From positions 1 through 35,160 of the forward strand of contig CAIVLE010000228.1 of NCBI GenBank assembly GCA_903906635.1: 35,160 nucleotides of DNA. Direction: 5' to 3'. Positions 10,618 to 18,253 of this stretch are shown here, in pieces. The notes under the pieces were generated by a model. It was given only the letters and a program-made list of their open reading frames with translations. It searched no databases and was not told the DNA's origin. This stretch comes from an uncultured Burkholderiales bacterium (lineage in GTDB: Bacteria > Pseudomonadota > Gammaproteobacteria > Burkholderiales > Burkholderiaceae_C). The number at the start of each line of letters is the position of its first letter. Position 1 is the first letter of the stretch. The translations under genes and the position numbers were made by a program.

Positions 10618-11277
10618 TCAGTCGCCGCGCAACTGCCGCAACTTGATGAAAGCCAATGCGGCCATCACCGCATCATTCAAGGCGTCGTGCGCCTCGCGCA
10701 CAGGCAAATCCAAATCGGCCATCAAGGTGGCAAAGCGCAAATCGATGTTGGGATTGGTCTGCTGTTCGTAGGGCAGCATCTGGCGAAACTTGTGGTCGTA
10801 ATACATCGCTGAGACTTCGATTTTTGGCTGCGGCAAACCCTGACCCAACAAGGGCCACAAAGCGCGGTTGAGCATGGCCACATCAAACTCAAGGTAATAG
10901 CCCACGATGGGGCGCGAGCCGATGAAACGAAGAAGTTGCTTCATGGCCTCATCAATCGACAAGCCCTGCGCCACATCTTGCTCTCGCAAACGGTGAATGC
11001 GCACGCTTTGAGGCGACACACCGCGCTGAGGGCGCACCAACAACTCCAGTCGCTCACTGGTCATGATGCGTTGCCCAACGATGCGCACTGCGCCAATCGA
11101 AATGATTTCATCGCTTCCTACGTTCAAGCCGGTGGTTTCGCAATCCAGTGCCACCCATTCGTTGGGAGGAGGGGGCTCAAACATGAAGCGAAATTCGGGC
11201 AAGCCCAAGTGGTAAATCAACCACTCACGCTTGATGGAGGACCACCAACTGCTCGGCGCGAACAAAGAACCGATCAC
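10618..11277 (-). CDS. DnaQ-like 3'-5' exonuclease (DEDDh family)
   Basis: A 219-residue exonuclease of the DNA polymerase III epsilon-like DEDDh superfamily. The three exonuclease motifs are complete: DCETTG (residues 45-50, metal ligands D45 and E47), VGYYLEFDVAMLNR (125-138, D132), and HDALNDA (197-203, H197 and D202). An N-terminal extension of about 40 residues precedes the fold. It lacks the C-terminal polymerase-binding tail of true DnaQ, so it is probably not the replicative proofreading subunit. Its start overlaps the stop of the upstream DUF294 gene by four bases (ATGA, 11274-11277), so the two are translated together. This pair is a common neighbour of actP in proteobacteria. Substrate (DNA, RNA or a nucleotide signal) is unknown. 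Confidence 0.9.
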   Translation of the reverse strand: MIGSLFAPSSWWSSIKREWLIYHLGLPEFRFMFEPPPPNEWVALDCETTGLNVGSDEIISIGAVRIVGQRIMTSERLELLVRPQRGVSPQSVRIHRLREQDVAQGLSIDEAMKQLLRFIGSRPIVGYYLEFDVAMLNRALWPLLGQGLPQPKIEVSAMYYDHKFRQMLPYEQQTNPNIDLRFATLMADLDLPVREAHDALNDAVMAALAFIKLRQLRGD

Positions 11278-13094
11278 AGCGCGTCGAGCTTGAAGCGGTA
11301 ATGCATCAAGGCTTTGAATTGTTTGACAACACCCAAGGCATCTTTGAGCAAATCACGCTCTAGGCTCGAGAGTTTGGTGACCTCCACGGCGCCCGACACC
11401 GGGCGCTGGGTGTCCATCTCGGTCAAGCCGGCCTTTAACTTCAGACCCATCAAGAACTGCAGGCTTTGTGTGAGCTCGGCTCCGAGTGCGGCAGACAACA
11501 CGCCACGTGCGACCAAGACCTCCACCCGAGCGGCTGTGCTGGTTTCGCTGAGATGCTCGGCCAAGGCCATGCTGCGCACACCGTGCACCAAGGGGAAAAT
11601 ACCTTCTTTTTTGATGTGCAACCCGGTGCTCTCGCCCATGCCCAGCAAGCGGTTCCACCACCCTTGGCTGTTGCCAAATGCATCGATGGCGGAGGCAAAA
11701 CGCGCCAACATGGCGTCGTTGTCGGTGGCCAAACGCATCAGCGATTGACGGGCTTGTTCCAGTAGACTCGCATCGCCACAGACAGCATGGGCATCTAAAA
11801 AGATCGCCAAATTCATCAAACTGTCCGCGTCCGGCATGAGCAACCACTGCTGCACCATCTGTGAAAAATCAGTCGCACTCTTGCGCCACGTGGGGTTGCT
11901 CACCATGATGTGGCCAGGGCACTCAGGGTACCCGAAAGTCCCCAACGCTGTCGAAAAAGCTTGGCAAATGGCATCCAAGTTGTCTGGCGGCGTATAGCCA
12001 TCGCGCAGCACCAAACCGTTGTCTTGGTCGGTCTTGAGCAACTGCTCGCCGCGCCCCTCGCTGCCCATCACAAACAAGCAGCTGTTGGCCAGCAAGTCAG
12101 GCGGCGCAATCAGCTGCCACGCACGCTCAAACAAACGCGCATTGAGGTCTTGAACCAAACGCGCAATCAAACTCACCCGGGTGCCACTGCGGTACAGCAA
12201 GGTCACCATGCGAGTGATTTGTGTGGCCGCCTGAGCCAGCGCCTCGATGCTGTCGGCCGCCTCCACCTGCACCGTGATCAGGTGCGAATGGTTTGACAAA
12301 AAGCTGAACACATCCAAGGCTTCGAGCACGCCCACGACGTGCTCGCCTTCGGCCACCAACACGCGGTGCACCCGGTGCTTGAGCATCATGGCCAAAGCGT
12401 CACCCACTTGATCTGAGGGACGCACCGCGATCAAGGCGTAACGTGCCATCTCCCCCACCTTTTGTTGCGCCAGGGGTATGCCCGACAAAATGGCTCTGAG
12501 CAAACCCGTCGCGGTGAAGATTCCCAAGCGCGCAGGCTCGCTCTGCGTGTCGCGCACCAGCACATGGGAGGTTCGATGTTCTTGAAACAAGCCCACCACC
12601 GTCAGCAAATCGGTGTTCGCATCCACGGTACAAGCGGGTCGCACAAAGGCTTCGTCTACCCGTGACAAGGTCAGAGACTGCAACTCGTGCTGGCTTTGTC
12701 GCTGCGACAAGGCACTGAGCTTTTGGCTCAGGTCTGAAAACAAGAGGGCCCCAAAGGTGGCGTTGTTGGCAATCAAGTCGGTCACCGTTTGCCGGGCCAA
12801 CTGATAGGCCACCACTTCCTCAGACGCCAAGAAGCGACTGCTGGTTTTACCAGCCACCAAGCCCCGACCATCAAAGGTATCTTCTGGGCCATAGGTGGTC
12901 ACCACCTCATCGCCCTCGTATTGGGTGACATAGCCTTTGATGATGACAAACAAGTGGCTGGGCGCCACGCCCACGTCCAGGATCGTTTGCCCCTGGGGGT
13001 AATACGCCACATCCACGCTGTCGCGCACCAAGCGCTGCTCATTCAAGCTCAAACAGTCAAAAGGCGAGGCGGAGAAATTAAAAGCGTTGGGCAT
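11274..13094 (-). CDS. cNMP-binding / CBS / DUF294 nucleotidyltransferase-like signalling protein
   Basis: A 606-residue cytoplasmic protein with four recognisable parts. First is a cyclic-nucleotide-binding fold (about 10-125, with YPQGQTILDVG and GYVTQYEGDEVV). A pair of CBS domains follows (about 150-268, with HVLVRD and HRVLVAEGEHVVGVLEALDV). Next is a DUF294 nucleotidyltransferase-like domain (about 300-450). Its GSEGRGEQLLKTDQDN motif (344-359) resembles the active site of GlnD-type uridylyltransferases, so catalysis is possible. Last is a helical substrate-binding-like domain (about 470-606). CBS domains usually sense adenine nucleotides, so the protein may read energy state and modify a partner. 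It is coupled to the exonuclease gene by an ATGA overlap and converges on actP. The target is unknown; regulation of acetate uptake or use is an inference from repeated gene association. Confidence 0.9.
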   Translation of the reverse strand: MPNAFNFSASPFDCLSLNEQRLVRDSVDVAYYPQGQTILDVGVAPSHLFVIIKGYVTQYEGDEVVTTYGPEDTFDGRGLVAGKTSSRFLASEEVVAYQLARQTVTDLIANNATFGALLFSDLSQKLSALSQRQSQHELQSLTLSRVDEAFVRPACTVDANTDLLTVVGLFQEHRTSHVLVRDTQSEPARLGIFTATGLLRAILSGIPLAQQKVGEMARYALIAVRPSDQVGDALAMMLKHRVHRVLVAEGEHVVGVLEALDVFSFLSNHSHLITVQVEAADSIEALAQAATQITRMVTLLYRSGTRVSLIARLVQDLNARLFERAWQLIAPPDLLANSCLFVMGSEGRGEQLLKTDQDNGLVLRDGYTPPDNLDAICQAFSTALGTFGYPECPGHIMVSNPTWRKSATDFSQMVQQWLLMPDADSLMNLAIFLDAHAVCGDASLLEQARQSLMRLATDNDAMLARFASAIDAFGNSQGWWNRLLGMGESTGLHIKKEGIFPLVHGVRSMALAEHLSETSTAARVEVLVARGVLSAALGAELTQSLQFLMGLKLKAGLTEMDTQRPVSGAVEVTKLSSLERDLLKDALGVVKQFKALMHYRFKLDAL

Positions 13095-13123
13095 GGGTCA
13101 AAGGGCCAAGTGTGGCCCTCGAT

Positions 13124-13759
13124 TCAACGCTTGACGCCTTGCGCCACGCTTGCGGCGGTGACCCAAGGTCCTTCAAACCAAGGATCTGCGTCCACATAAG
13201 CACGCAGCATAGGCAACGCGTCCAAGCCCCAAAAGAGATGGCCATCCACGTCAAAAGTCGGTACACCAAAAACGCCTGCCTCAAGGGCCGCATCGGTATG
13301 GGCTTTGAGCTGGGCTTTGACCTCGGGGGCATCGGGGGAGCGCTGTGGCGACAACTGAGACGTCAACTCGGCCAAACGCGCCACATCGTCAGCGGCTGCA
13401 CCCTCGCTGCGCCAGACATGACGAAACACCGTGTCACAGACAAAGCGGCTGGGCTGGCCATGGGGGTCGCAGGCGGTGGCTAATCGCAACAAAGCCAAGG
13501 GGTTGAACGGGTGCTTGGCGGGCATGTGCAAGGGCACACCGAGTTGGCGTGCCTGCCACAACACCTGGCGGTACGTCCACTCACGCTTGCCTGCAATTTC
13601 TGCAGGCCCTAACTGGCCGTGGTGCTTGAGCAAAGCCGCAAACAAAATAGGCCGATAGACCACCCGGTAACTGGTGCCCATCAGCGCTTGCGGCATGGCC
13701 TCAAACGCCAAGTAAGCGTAGGGTGAAATGAAGTCTAGGTAGCAGGTGATGGTTTTCAT
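13124..13759 (-). CDS. DsbA-family 2-hydroxychromene-2-carboxylate isomerase-like protein
   Basis: A 211-residue thioredoxin-fold protein of the DsbA/GST-kappa type. The N-terminus MKTITCYLDFISPYAYLAFE holds the FxSPY motif in place of a CxxC; in 2-hydroxychromene-2-carboxylate isomerases the Ser at this position (here S12) contacts glutathione. The cis-proline segment VFGVPTFDVDGHLFWGLDAL near residue 175 completes the fold. I start at the ATG at 13759, because it overlaps the stop of the DUF1289 gene (ATGA) and gives the usual family N-terminus. The reading frame continues upstream but that part lies inside the DUF1289 gene. The naphthalene-pathway name is a family label; here, beside leucine genes, the enzyme more likely acts on some other glutathione-linked substrate. 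Confidence 0.88.
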   Translation of the reverse strand: MKTITCYLDFISPYAYLAFEAMPQALMGTSYRVVYRPILFAALLKHHGQLGPAEIAGKREWTYRQVLWQARQLGVPLHMPAKHPFNPLALLRLATACDPHGQPSRFVCDTVFRHVWRSEGAAADDVARLAELTSQLSPQRSPDAPEVKAQLKAHTDAALEAGVFGVPTFDVDGHLFWGLDALPMLRAYVDADPWFEGPWVTAASVAQGVKR

Positions 13760-14055
13760 CCCAAAGACCCTTCGCCCGCCTGAGCGGTGATGCGTTGTGC
13801 AATGCGTGACCACACCGCACGCTTGCCTTCGTTGTCGGTTTGGCCCCAGAGGCCAATTTCGTCCAAACTTCGCCAACACCCTTCGCACCAACCCGTGTCG
13901 CTTGACATATGGCACACCGAAATACAGGGCGATGGCACGACTTGCGTGGGCAAAGCTTGAGCCGCGCCTGAGGCTAGGCGCTGCGCAAACTCGAGCAGCG
14001 ACACCGCCGACGCTGACAGGCCAGAGGGTTTGGGGGTCACTTCGCTTCCACACAT
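13756..14055 (-). CDS. DUF1289 family small protein with four-cysteine motif
   Basis: A 99-residue protein whose second half matches the DUF1289 family: SPCISVCHMSSDTGWCEGCW then RSLDEIGLW. The four cysteines (CxxxC then CxxC, eight residues apart) suggest metal or Fe-S binding. The first 50 residues are low-complexity and unconserved. I use the ATG at 14055; a GTG at 14094 would add 13 residues and overlap the end of the HMG-CoA lyase gene by 11 bases, and neither start has a strong ribosome binding site. The stop overlaps the isomerase start (ATGA). The function of the family is not established. Confidence 0.85.
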   Translation of the reverse strand: MCGSEVTPKPSGLSASAVSLLEFAQRLASGAAQALPTQVVPSPCISVCHMSSDTGWCEGCWRSLDEIGLWGQTDNEGKRAVWSRIAQRITAQAGEGSLG

Positions 14056-14083
14056 GACTGGGATTGTCTGCGACAGCGTGCGT

Positions 14084-14992
14084 TTAGGCAGCACGCTTGC
14101 TCAAAACCGCAGCGCCAACCCGTGAATTGGAGGGGCGACCCAAGGCTTGGCTGATGAACGCACCCGCATCCACCAAGAGATCCAAGTCAATCCCCGTCTC
14201 GATGCCCAGGCCGTGCAAGAGGTACACCACATCTTCGGTCGCCACATTGCCGGTGGCCCCTTTGGCATAGGGGCAGCCACCCAAGCCAGCCACCGACGAC
14301 TGGAAGTTCCATACCCCCATCTGCAAAGCGGCCAAGGTGTTGGCCAAGGCTTGGCCGTAGGTGTCATGGAAATGGCCCGACACCTCATCGAGCGCGAAAT
14401 GCTGGAGCGTGGCCTCTAAGGCCGCTTGCACCTTGCGCGGCGTGCCCACGCCAATGGTATCGGCCACATCCACGCGTTGCACGCCAATGCTTTTCATCAA
14501 CCCGGCCAAATAAGCCACGCGCTGGGGTGCGACTTCGCCCTCATACGGGCATCCCACAGTGCAGCTCATGGCGCCCCGCACGGCGATGCCTGCATCGCGC
14601 GCCGCTTGCACCACGGGGGCGAAACGTTCGATGCTCTGGGCGATGGAGCAGTTGATGTTCTTTTGACTGAAGGCCTCGCTGGCCGCACCAAAGACCACGA
14701 TTTCATTGGGCTGGCATTTAAGTGCAGCCTCAAAGCCTTGCCAATTGGGGGTGAGCACCGAGAGGCTCACGCCGGGCAAGCGGGGGATGCCCGCCATCAC
14801 CTGGGCGTTGTCAGCCATTTGTGGCACCCACTTGGGCGAGACAAAACTGGTGACTTCAATCTCTGTCAGACCAGCGGCTTGCAGGCGCTGCACCAGTTCG
14901 ATCTTGACGGCAGCAGACACGGGTTGCTTTTCGTTTTGAAGGCCATCGCGGGGAGCGACGTCGATGAGTTGGACATGTGCGGGAAGTTTCAT
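14084..14992 (-). CDS. liuE: Hydroxymethylglutaryl-CoA lyase
   Basis: A 302-residue HMGL-like TIM-barrel enzyme that splits 3-hydroxy-3-methylglutaryl-CoA into acetoacetate and acetyl-CoA, the last step of the leucine branch. Visible catalytic features are DVAPRDGLQNE (11-21, with R15 and D16), the metal-binding GHFHDTYGQ (H207 and H209), and the signature GLGGCPYAKGATGN with catalytic C240. Length matches bacterial and human-type lyases. It lies 27 bases after mccA and is followed by the DUF1289 gene, all on the minus strand, which fits one transcript. It could in theory be another DRE-TIM lyase, but the GGCPYAKGATGN signature and the neighbouring carboxylase make the call firm. Confidence 0.95.
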   Translation of the reverse strand: MKLPAHVQLIDVAPRDGLQNEKQPVSAAVKIELVQRLQAAGLTEIEVTSFVSPKWVPQMADNAQVMAGIPRLPGVSLSVLTPNWQGFEAALKCQPNEIVVFGAASEAFSQKNINCSIAQSIERFAPVVQAARDAGIAVRGAMSCTVGCPYEGEVAPQRVAYLAGLMKSIGVQRVDVADTIGVGTPRKVQAALEATLQHFALDEVSGHFHDTYGQALANTLAALQMGVWNFQSSVAGLGGCPYAKGATGNVATEDVVYLLHGLGIETGIDLDLLVDAGAFISQALGRPSNSRVGAAVLSKRAA

Positions 14993-15019
14993 CTGCTGTG
15001 CTTTCAGTGTGCGCCAAGC

Positions 15020-17125
15020 TCAGTCGAGCTTGAGCAATTCTGCCCCTTCAGCCACTTGGTCACCCGCGGCATACAGCAACTCTCGTACCGTGCCGTCTTT
15101 GGGTGCAGCAATGGTGTGCTCCATCTTCATGGCCTCCATCACAGCCAACGTTTGACCTGCTGTCACCACATCACCCACTTTCACCACAAACGACACCACC
15201 TTGCCTGGCATGGGTGCCGTCAGGCGCCCGCCCAACGTCTGCTCCTGGCCAGCGTGGGCCAGGGGGTCTTTCAACGTGATACGGGTCGCCCCATGGGGCG
15301 TGAACACATGAGCCACATCGTCTAGCCAATGCAAGGTGCTGTGGGTGCGTTGGCCGTCAAAGCTGACCCACAAGCCATCATCACCTTGATCGTTGAAGTG
15401 CAATAACCCGGATGCACTGGCATCGAGTTGCGAAACTTTCAAGTGCAAACTGCCATCATGCAAGTACCGCAGCAGTGCCTGCTGCGTGGCGTCGCCCAGG
15501 CTCAAAGAAAAGCTGCGCGTTCGCTCGCCATAGGCCTGCCAGCCATCACGCTGGCTGAACGGGTCGCTGCCAGCCAAGCCACGCTCGGCTCGTAGCGTGT
15601 GCGCCACGACAGCCGCCACCGCACGCACCCAGCCCACCGGCTCTTGGTGAAACAACACAGCGGCTTCGCGTGGGATGAGGGCCGTGTCGAGTTGCGCGTT
15701 GACAAACGAGTCGCTGTGCACCACATGGCGCAAGAACTGCACGTTGGTGGCCAATCCGACGATGTGGGTCTGGGCCAGCGCCGTGTCTAAGCGCGCCAAG
15801 GCTTGGGCACGGGTGTCTGCGTGCACGATGAGTTTGGCCACCATGGAGTCGTAATAGGGACTGATGGTGTCGCCTTCACGCACGCCATCGTCCACGCGCA
15901 CTGCACCGTCTGCCACGGCAAAGCTCACGCTCGCGGGCTTGCGGTAGACCTGCAAAGTGCCCGTGGCGGGCAGAAATTGGTTATCAGGGTTCTCGGCGCA
16001 AATGCGCGCTTCAATGGCATGGCCTTGAATGCGTAACTGATCTTGGCGCAATGGCAAGGGCTCGCCACTGGCCACGCGCAGTTGCCACTCGACCAAGTCG
16101 ACTCCGGTGATGGCCTCGGTCACGGGGTGCTCTACCTGCACGCGGGTGTTCATCTCCATGAAATAGAACCTAGCCCCAACGCCCCCTGCAGGGAGTCGTT
16201 CGCCGCCCTCCCGGGGGGGTGTTTCGCCTTGGCAAGCCCCGTCGGCCAAACCGGCCTGTGCGCCGTCTAATCCGTACATGCCGACTTGCTCGACGATGAA
16301 CTCCACGGTGCCTGCACCCACATAGTTCACCGCCTGGGCCGCCGCCACAGCGGCAGCTCCCATTTGCGAGCGCAAGGTCTCGCTCATGCCGGGGGCCGGC
16401 GCTTCTTCCAGCACTTTTTGATGACGTCGCTGCACCGAACAATCGCGCTCGAACAAATACACGCAGTGACCATGGGTGTCGCCAAACACCTGAATCTCGA
16501 TGTGGCGCGGGCGTTGCACGTATTTTTCAATCAGCACCGCATCGCTGCCAAAGCTATGCGAGGCTTCGCGCTTGCAACTGGCCAAGGCCTCGGCAAAATC
16601 TGCGGCCCTCTCAACCGCACGCATGCCTTTGCCCCCGCCGCCCGCACTGGCCTTGATCAGCACGGGGTAGCCGATGCGATCGGCCTCGCGCTGCAACAAG
16701 GCGGGGTCTTGATCGTCCCCGTGGTAGCCGGGCACTAAGGGCACACCGGCTTTCTCCATCAACTGCTTGGATTGGGCCTTCAAGCCCATGGCTTGGATGG
16801 CTGAGGGCGATGGCCCAATGAAGACCAGTCCCGCTGCCGCACAGGCTTGGGCAAAGTCTTCGTTTTCACTCAAAAAGCCATAGCCCGGGTGCACCGCTTG
16901 TGCGCCCGTGTCTTGCGCGGCTTGCAAGATGCGCTCCCAGCGCAGGTAACTGTCTTGGGGGGCGCTGCCACCGATGTGCACCGCCTCGTCACAGGCCAGC
17001 ACATGCTTGGCGTTGGTATCCGCATCGGAGTACACCGCCACGGTTTGGATGCCTAAACGGCGCGCTGTCGCAGCCACACGGCAGGCAATTTCGCCACGGT
17101 TGGCGATGAGGATTTTTTCAAACAT
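15020..17125 (-). CDS. liuD: 3-Methylcrotonyl-CoA carboxylase, biotin-containing alpha subunit
   Basis: A 701-residue biotin carboxylase plus biotin carrier subunit (MccA/LiuD). It carboxylates biotin with bicarbonate and ATP, and the beta subunit then moves the carboxyl group to 3-methylcrotonyl-CoA. The biotin carboxylase N-domain starts MFEKILIANRGEIACRV. The ATP-grasp part has the glycine loop KASAGGGGKGMR and the Mg/ATP site FMEMNTRVQVEHPVTE. The C-terminal carrier has biotinylated K667 in AMKM. Between VEFIVEQ (ends 280) and RFYFMEMN (starts 319) there is a 38-residue segment where the family has only a few residues; see the separate entry at 16172-16285. The pathway call rests on neighbours (mccB, liuC, HMG-CoA lyase). 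No frame disruption is visible, so the enzyme is probably made, but activity with the insert should not be taken for granted. Confidence 0.95.
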   Translation of the reverse strand: MFEKILIANRGEIACRVAATARRLGIQTVAVYSDADTNAKHVLACDEAVHIGGSAPQDSYLRWERILQAAQDTGAQAVHPGYGFLSENEDFAQACAAAGLVFIGPSPSAIQAMGLKAQSKQLMEKAGVPLVPGYHGDDQDPALLQREADRIGYPVLIKASAGGGGKGMRAVERAADFAEALASCKREASHSFGSDAVLIEKYVQRPRHIEIQVFGDTHGHCVYLFERDCSVQRRHQKVLEEAPAPGMSETLRSQMGAAAVAAAQAVNYVGAGTVEFIVEQVGMYGLDGAQAGLADGACQGETPPREGGERLPAGGVGARFYFMEMNTRVQVEHPVTEAITGVDLVEWQLRVASGEPLPLRQDQLRIQGHAIEARICAENPDNQFLPATGTLQVYRKPASVSFAVADGAVRVDDGVREGDTISPYYDSMVAKLIVHADTRAQALARLDTALAQTHIVGLATNVQFLRHVVHSDSFVNAQLDTALIPREAAVLFHQEPVGWVRAVAAVVAHTLRAERGLAGSDPFSQRDGWQAYGERTRSFSLSLGDATQQALLRYLHDGSLHLKVSQLDASASGLLHFNDQGDDGLWVSFDGQRTHSTLHWLDDVAHVFTPHGATRITLKDPLAHAGQEQTLGGRLTAPMPGKVVSFVVKVGDVVTAGQTLAVMEAMKMEHTIAAPKDGTVRELLYAAGDQVAEGAELLKLD
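16172..16285 (-). repeat. In-frame G/C-rich insertion in the mccA coding sequence
   Basis: These 114 bases encode residues 281-318 of MccA, which interrupt the strand-turn-strand before FYFMEMN in the ATP-grasp domain. They hold two G/C-rich palindromic cores, CCCTGCAGGG and a CCCTCCCGGGGGGG run, and encode a Gly/Pro/Arg/Glu-rich stretch (QGETPPREGGERLPAGG) unlike biotin carboxylases. The look is that of a small dispersed intragenic repeat that entered without breaking the frame. I saw no second copy in the window and no clear target duplication, so repeat identity is inferred. Confidence 0.5.
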
Positions 17126-17155
17126 GCGGGTCTTTCAGTTCAAGCGTGGCCGTGG

Positions 17156-17935
17156 TCACACCAACCAGTTGGGTTTGCGTTTTTGCAGAAACGACTGCAC
17201 ACCTTCTTTGCCTTGGACACTGGCGCGGATGTCGGCAATGCCAAGCACGGTGCGTTCCACCAAAGCTTCGTCGATGTCTTGCCCCGCCACATCGTGCAAC
17301 AGGCTCTTGCAGGCCTTGAGTGCGTCTGGGCTGGCACTTACCAAGGCTTGGGTGAGCGCGCTCACCTGTGCGTCCAGAGCGTCGGCGTTGACCACCTCAT
17401 GCACCAGCCCGACCCGGTGTGCCTCGGTGGCGCTGAAGCGCTCGGCCGTCAAAAAGTAGCGGTGCGCGGTGCGTGCGCCCATGGCGCGAATGACATACGG
17501 ACTGATGGTGGCCGGGATGAGTCCGATCTTGACTTCGCTCAAGCAGTACTGCGCCGTGTCCACGCTGATGGCCATGTCGCACGCAGCCACCAGCCCCAAG
17601 CCACCGGCGTACACATCGCCCTGCACGCGTGCGAGCGTGGGCTTGGCACAGGTGTAAATGGCGCGCAGCATGGCCGCCAACTGCGCCGCATCGGCCAGGT
17701 TTTGCTCACGGGTGTAGTCGGCCATGCGTCGCATCCAATTCAGGTCAGCCCCCGCACAAAATGCCGACCCCTGTGCAGCCAAGACCACGCAGCGCACATC
17801 GCTTGCCTGTCCTGCGGCTTCAAAGGCGGCCTTGAGTTCAGCAATCCCCTGGTCATTGAAAGCGTTGCGAACATCAGGGCGCGAGAGAGTGATGGTGCGC
17901 ACACCGTGCTGGGTGGTAATGTTCAATTCAGCCAT
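17156..17935 (-). CDS. liuC: Methylglutaconyl-CoA hydratase (enoyl-CoA hydratase family)
   Basis: A 259-residue crotonase-fold enzyme placed to hydrate 3-methylglutaconyl-CoA to HMG-CoA, the step between the carboxylase and the lyase. The first oxyanion-hole segment is GSAFCAGADLNWM (56-68); the second lies at YAGGLGLVAACDMAI (109-123). CLSEVKIGLIPATISPYV (131-148) carries the conserved Glu (E134) and is typical of LiuC/methylglutaconyl-CoA hydratases. It lies between the 95-residue gene, with which its start overlaps by 13 bases, and mccA, 30 bases downstream. Enoyl-CoA hydratases are hard to tell apart by sequence; the substrate is assigned mainly from this context. Confidence 0.92.
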   Translation of the reverse strand: MAELNITTQHGVRTITLSRPDVRNAFNDQGIAELKAAFEAAGQASDVRCVVLAAQGSAFCAGADLNWMRRMADYTREQNLADAAQLAAMLRAIYTCAKPTLARVQGDVYAGGLGLVAACDMAISVDTAQYCLSEVKIGLIPATISPYVIRAMGARTAHRYFLTAERFSATEAHRVGLVHEVVNADALDAQVSALTQALVSASPDALKACKSLLHDVAGQDIDEALVERTVLGIADIRASVQGKEGVQSFLQKRKPNWLV

Positions 17936-18210
17936 GTGTCCAAGCCTCTGTGTGTCTTGAGCAATTGAAAGTCTGCATCACGTTGGCACAGCCCATGGCC
18001 GTGCGTCATGCACCCGAATGCCAGAAGCATGTCGCCGCGCGGGCGGAAGGACCTGCCTGGTTCACGCAGGCAGCGCAAAGCCTCGCACAAGCTTTGCATC
18101 GTTTGCTGCATGCTCAAGCCGTCTTCAACGGCCCCGCGCTTGAATTTGTAATCAACCCAGGCCATGTCATCCGCCATGAGCTGGGTGTCAGTCACGATAG
18201 GGGTACGCAC
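17923..18210 (-). CDS. Unrecognised 95-residue protein between mccB and liuC
   Basis: The minus strand between mccB and liuC is open for 95 codons from a GTG at 18210, preceded by AGGA with five-base spacing. The stop lies 13 bases inside the liuC start, as expected for coupled translation. Codon use has the G/C-ending third positions of the neighbours. The protein begins VRTPIVTDTQLMADDMAW. It then reads VDYKFKRGAVEDG and a helical SMQQTMQSLCEALRCLRE, and ends in a Cys/His-containing part (FGCMTHGHGLCQRD). It has no signal peptide or membrane helix. I do not recognise a family. It may be a narrow-lineage member of the leucine operon; alternatively the region is a non-coding spacer with a chance open frame. 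A plus-strand frame here (17950-18234) looks less likely. Confidence 0.5.
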   Translation of the reverse strand: MRTPIVTDTQLMADDMAWVDYKFKRGAVEDGLSMQQTMQSLCEALRCLREPGRSFRPRGDMLLAFGCMTHGHGLCQRDADFQLLKTHRGLDTWLN

Positions 18211-18253
18211 ATGAATCCTATTGAATGTGTATGAATATAAAAACCCCGTCACA

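Noticed and set aside
13760-14053. N-terminal extension of the DsbA-like isomerase frame
   Set aside because: It lies wholly within the DUF1289 gene in another frame; the ATG at 13759 with an ATGA overlap gives the normal family N-terminus.
17950-18234. A plus-strand open frame in the mccB-liuC spacer
   Set aside because: It opposes the operon direction, lacks a ribosome binding site and overlaps the better supported minus-strand frame.
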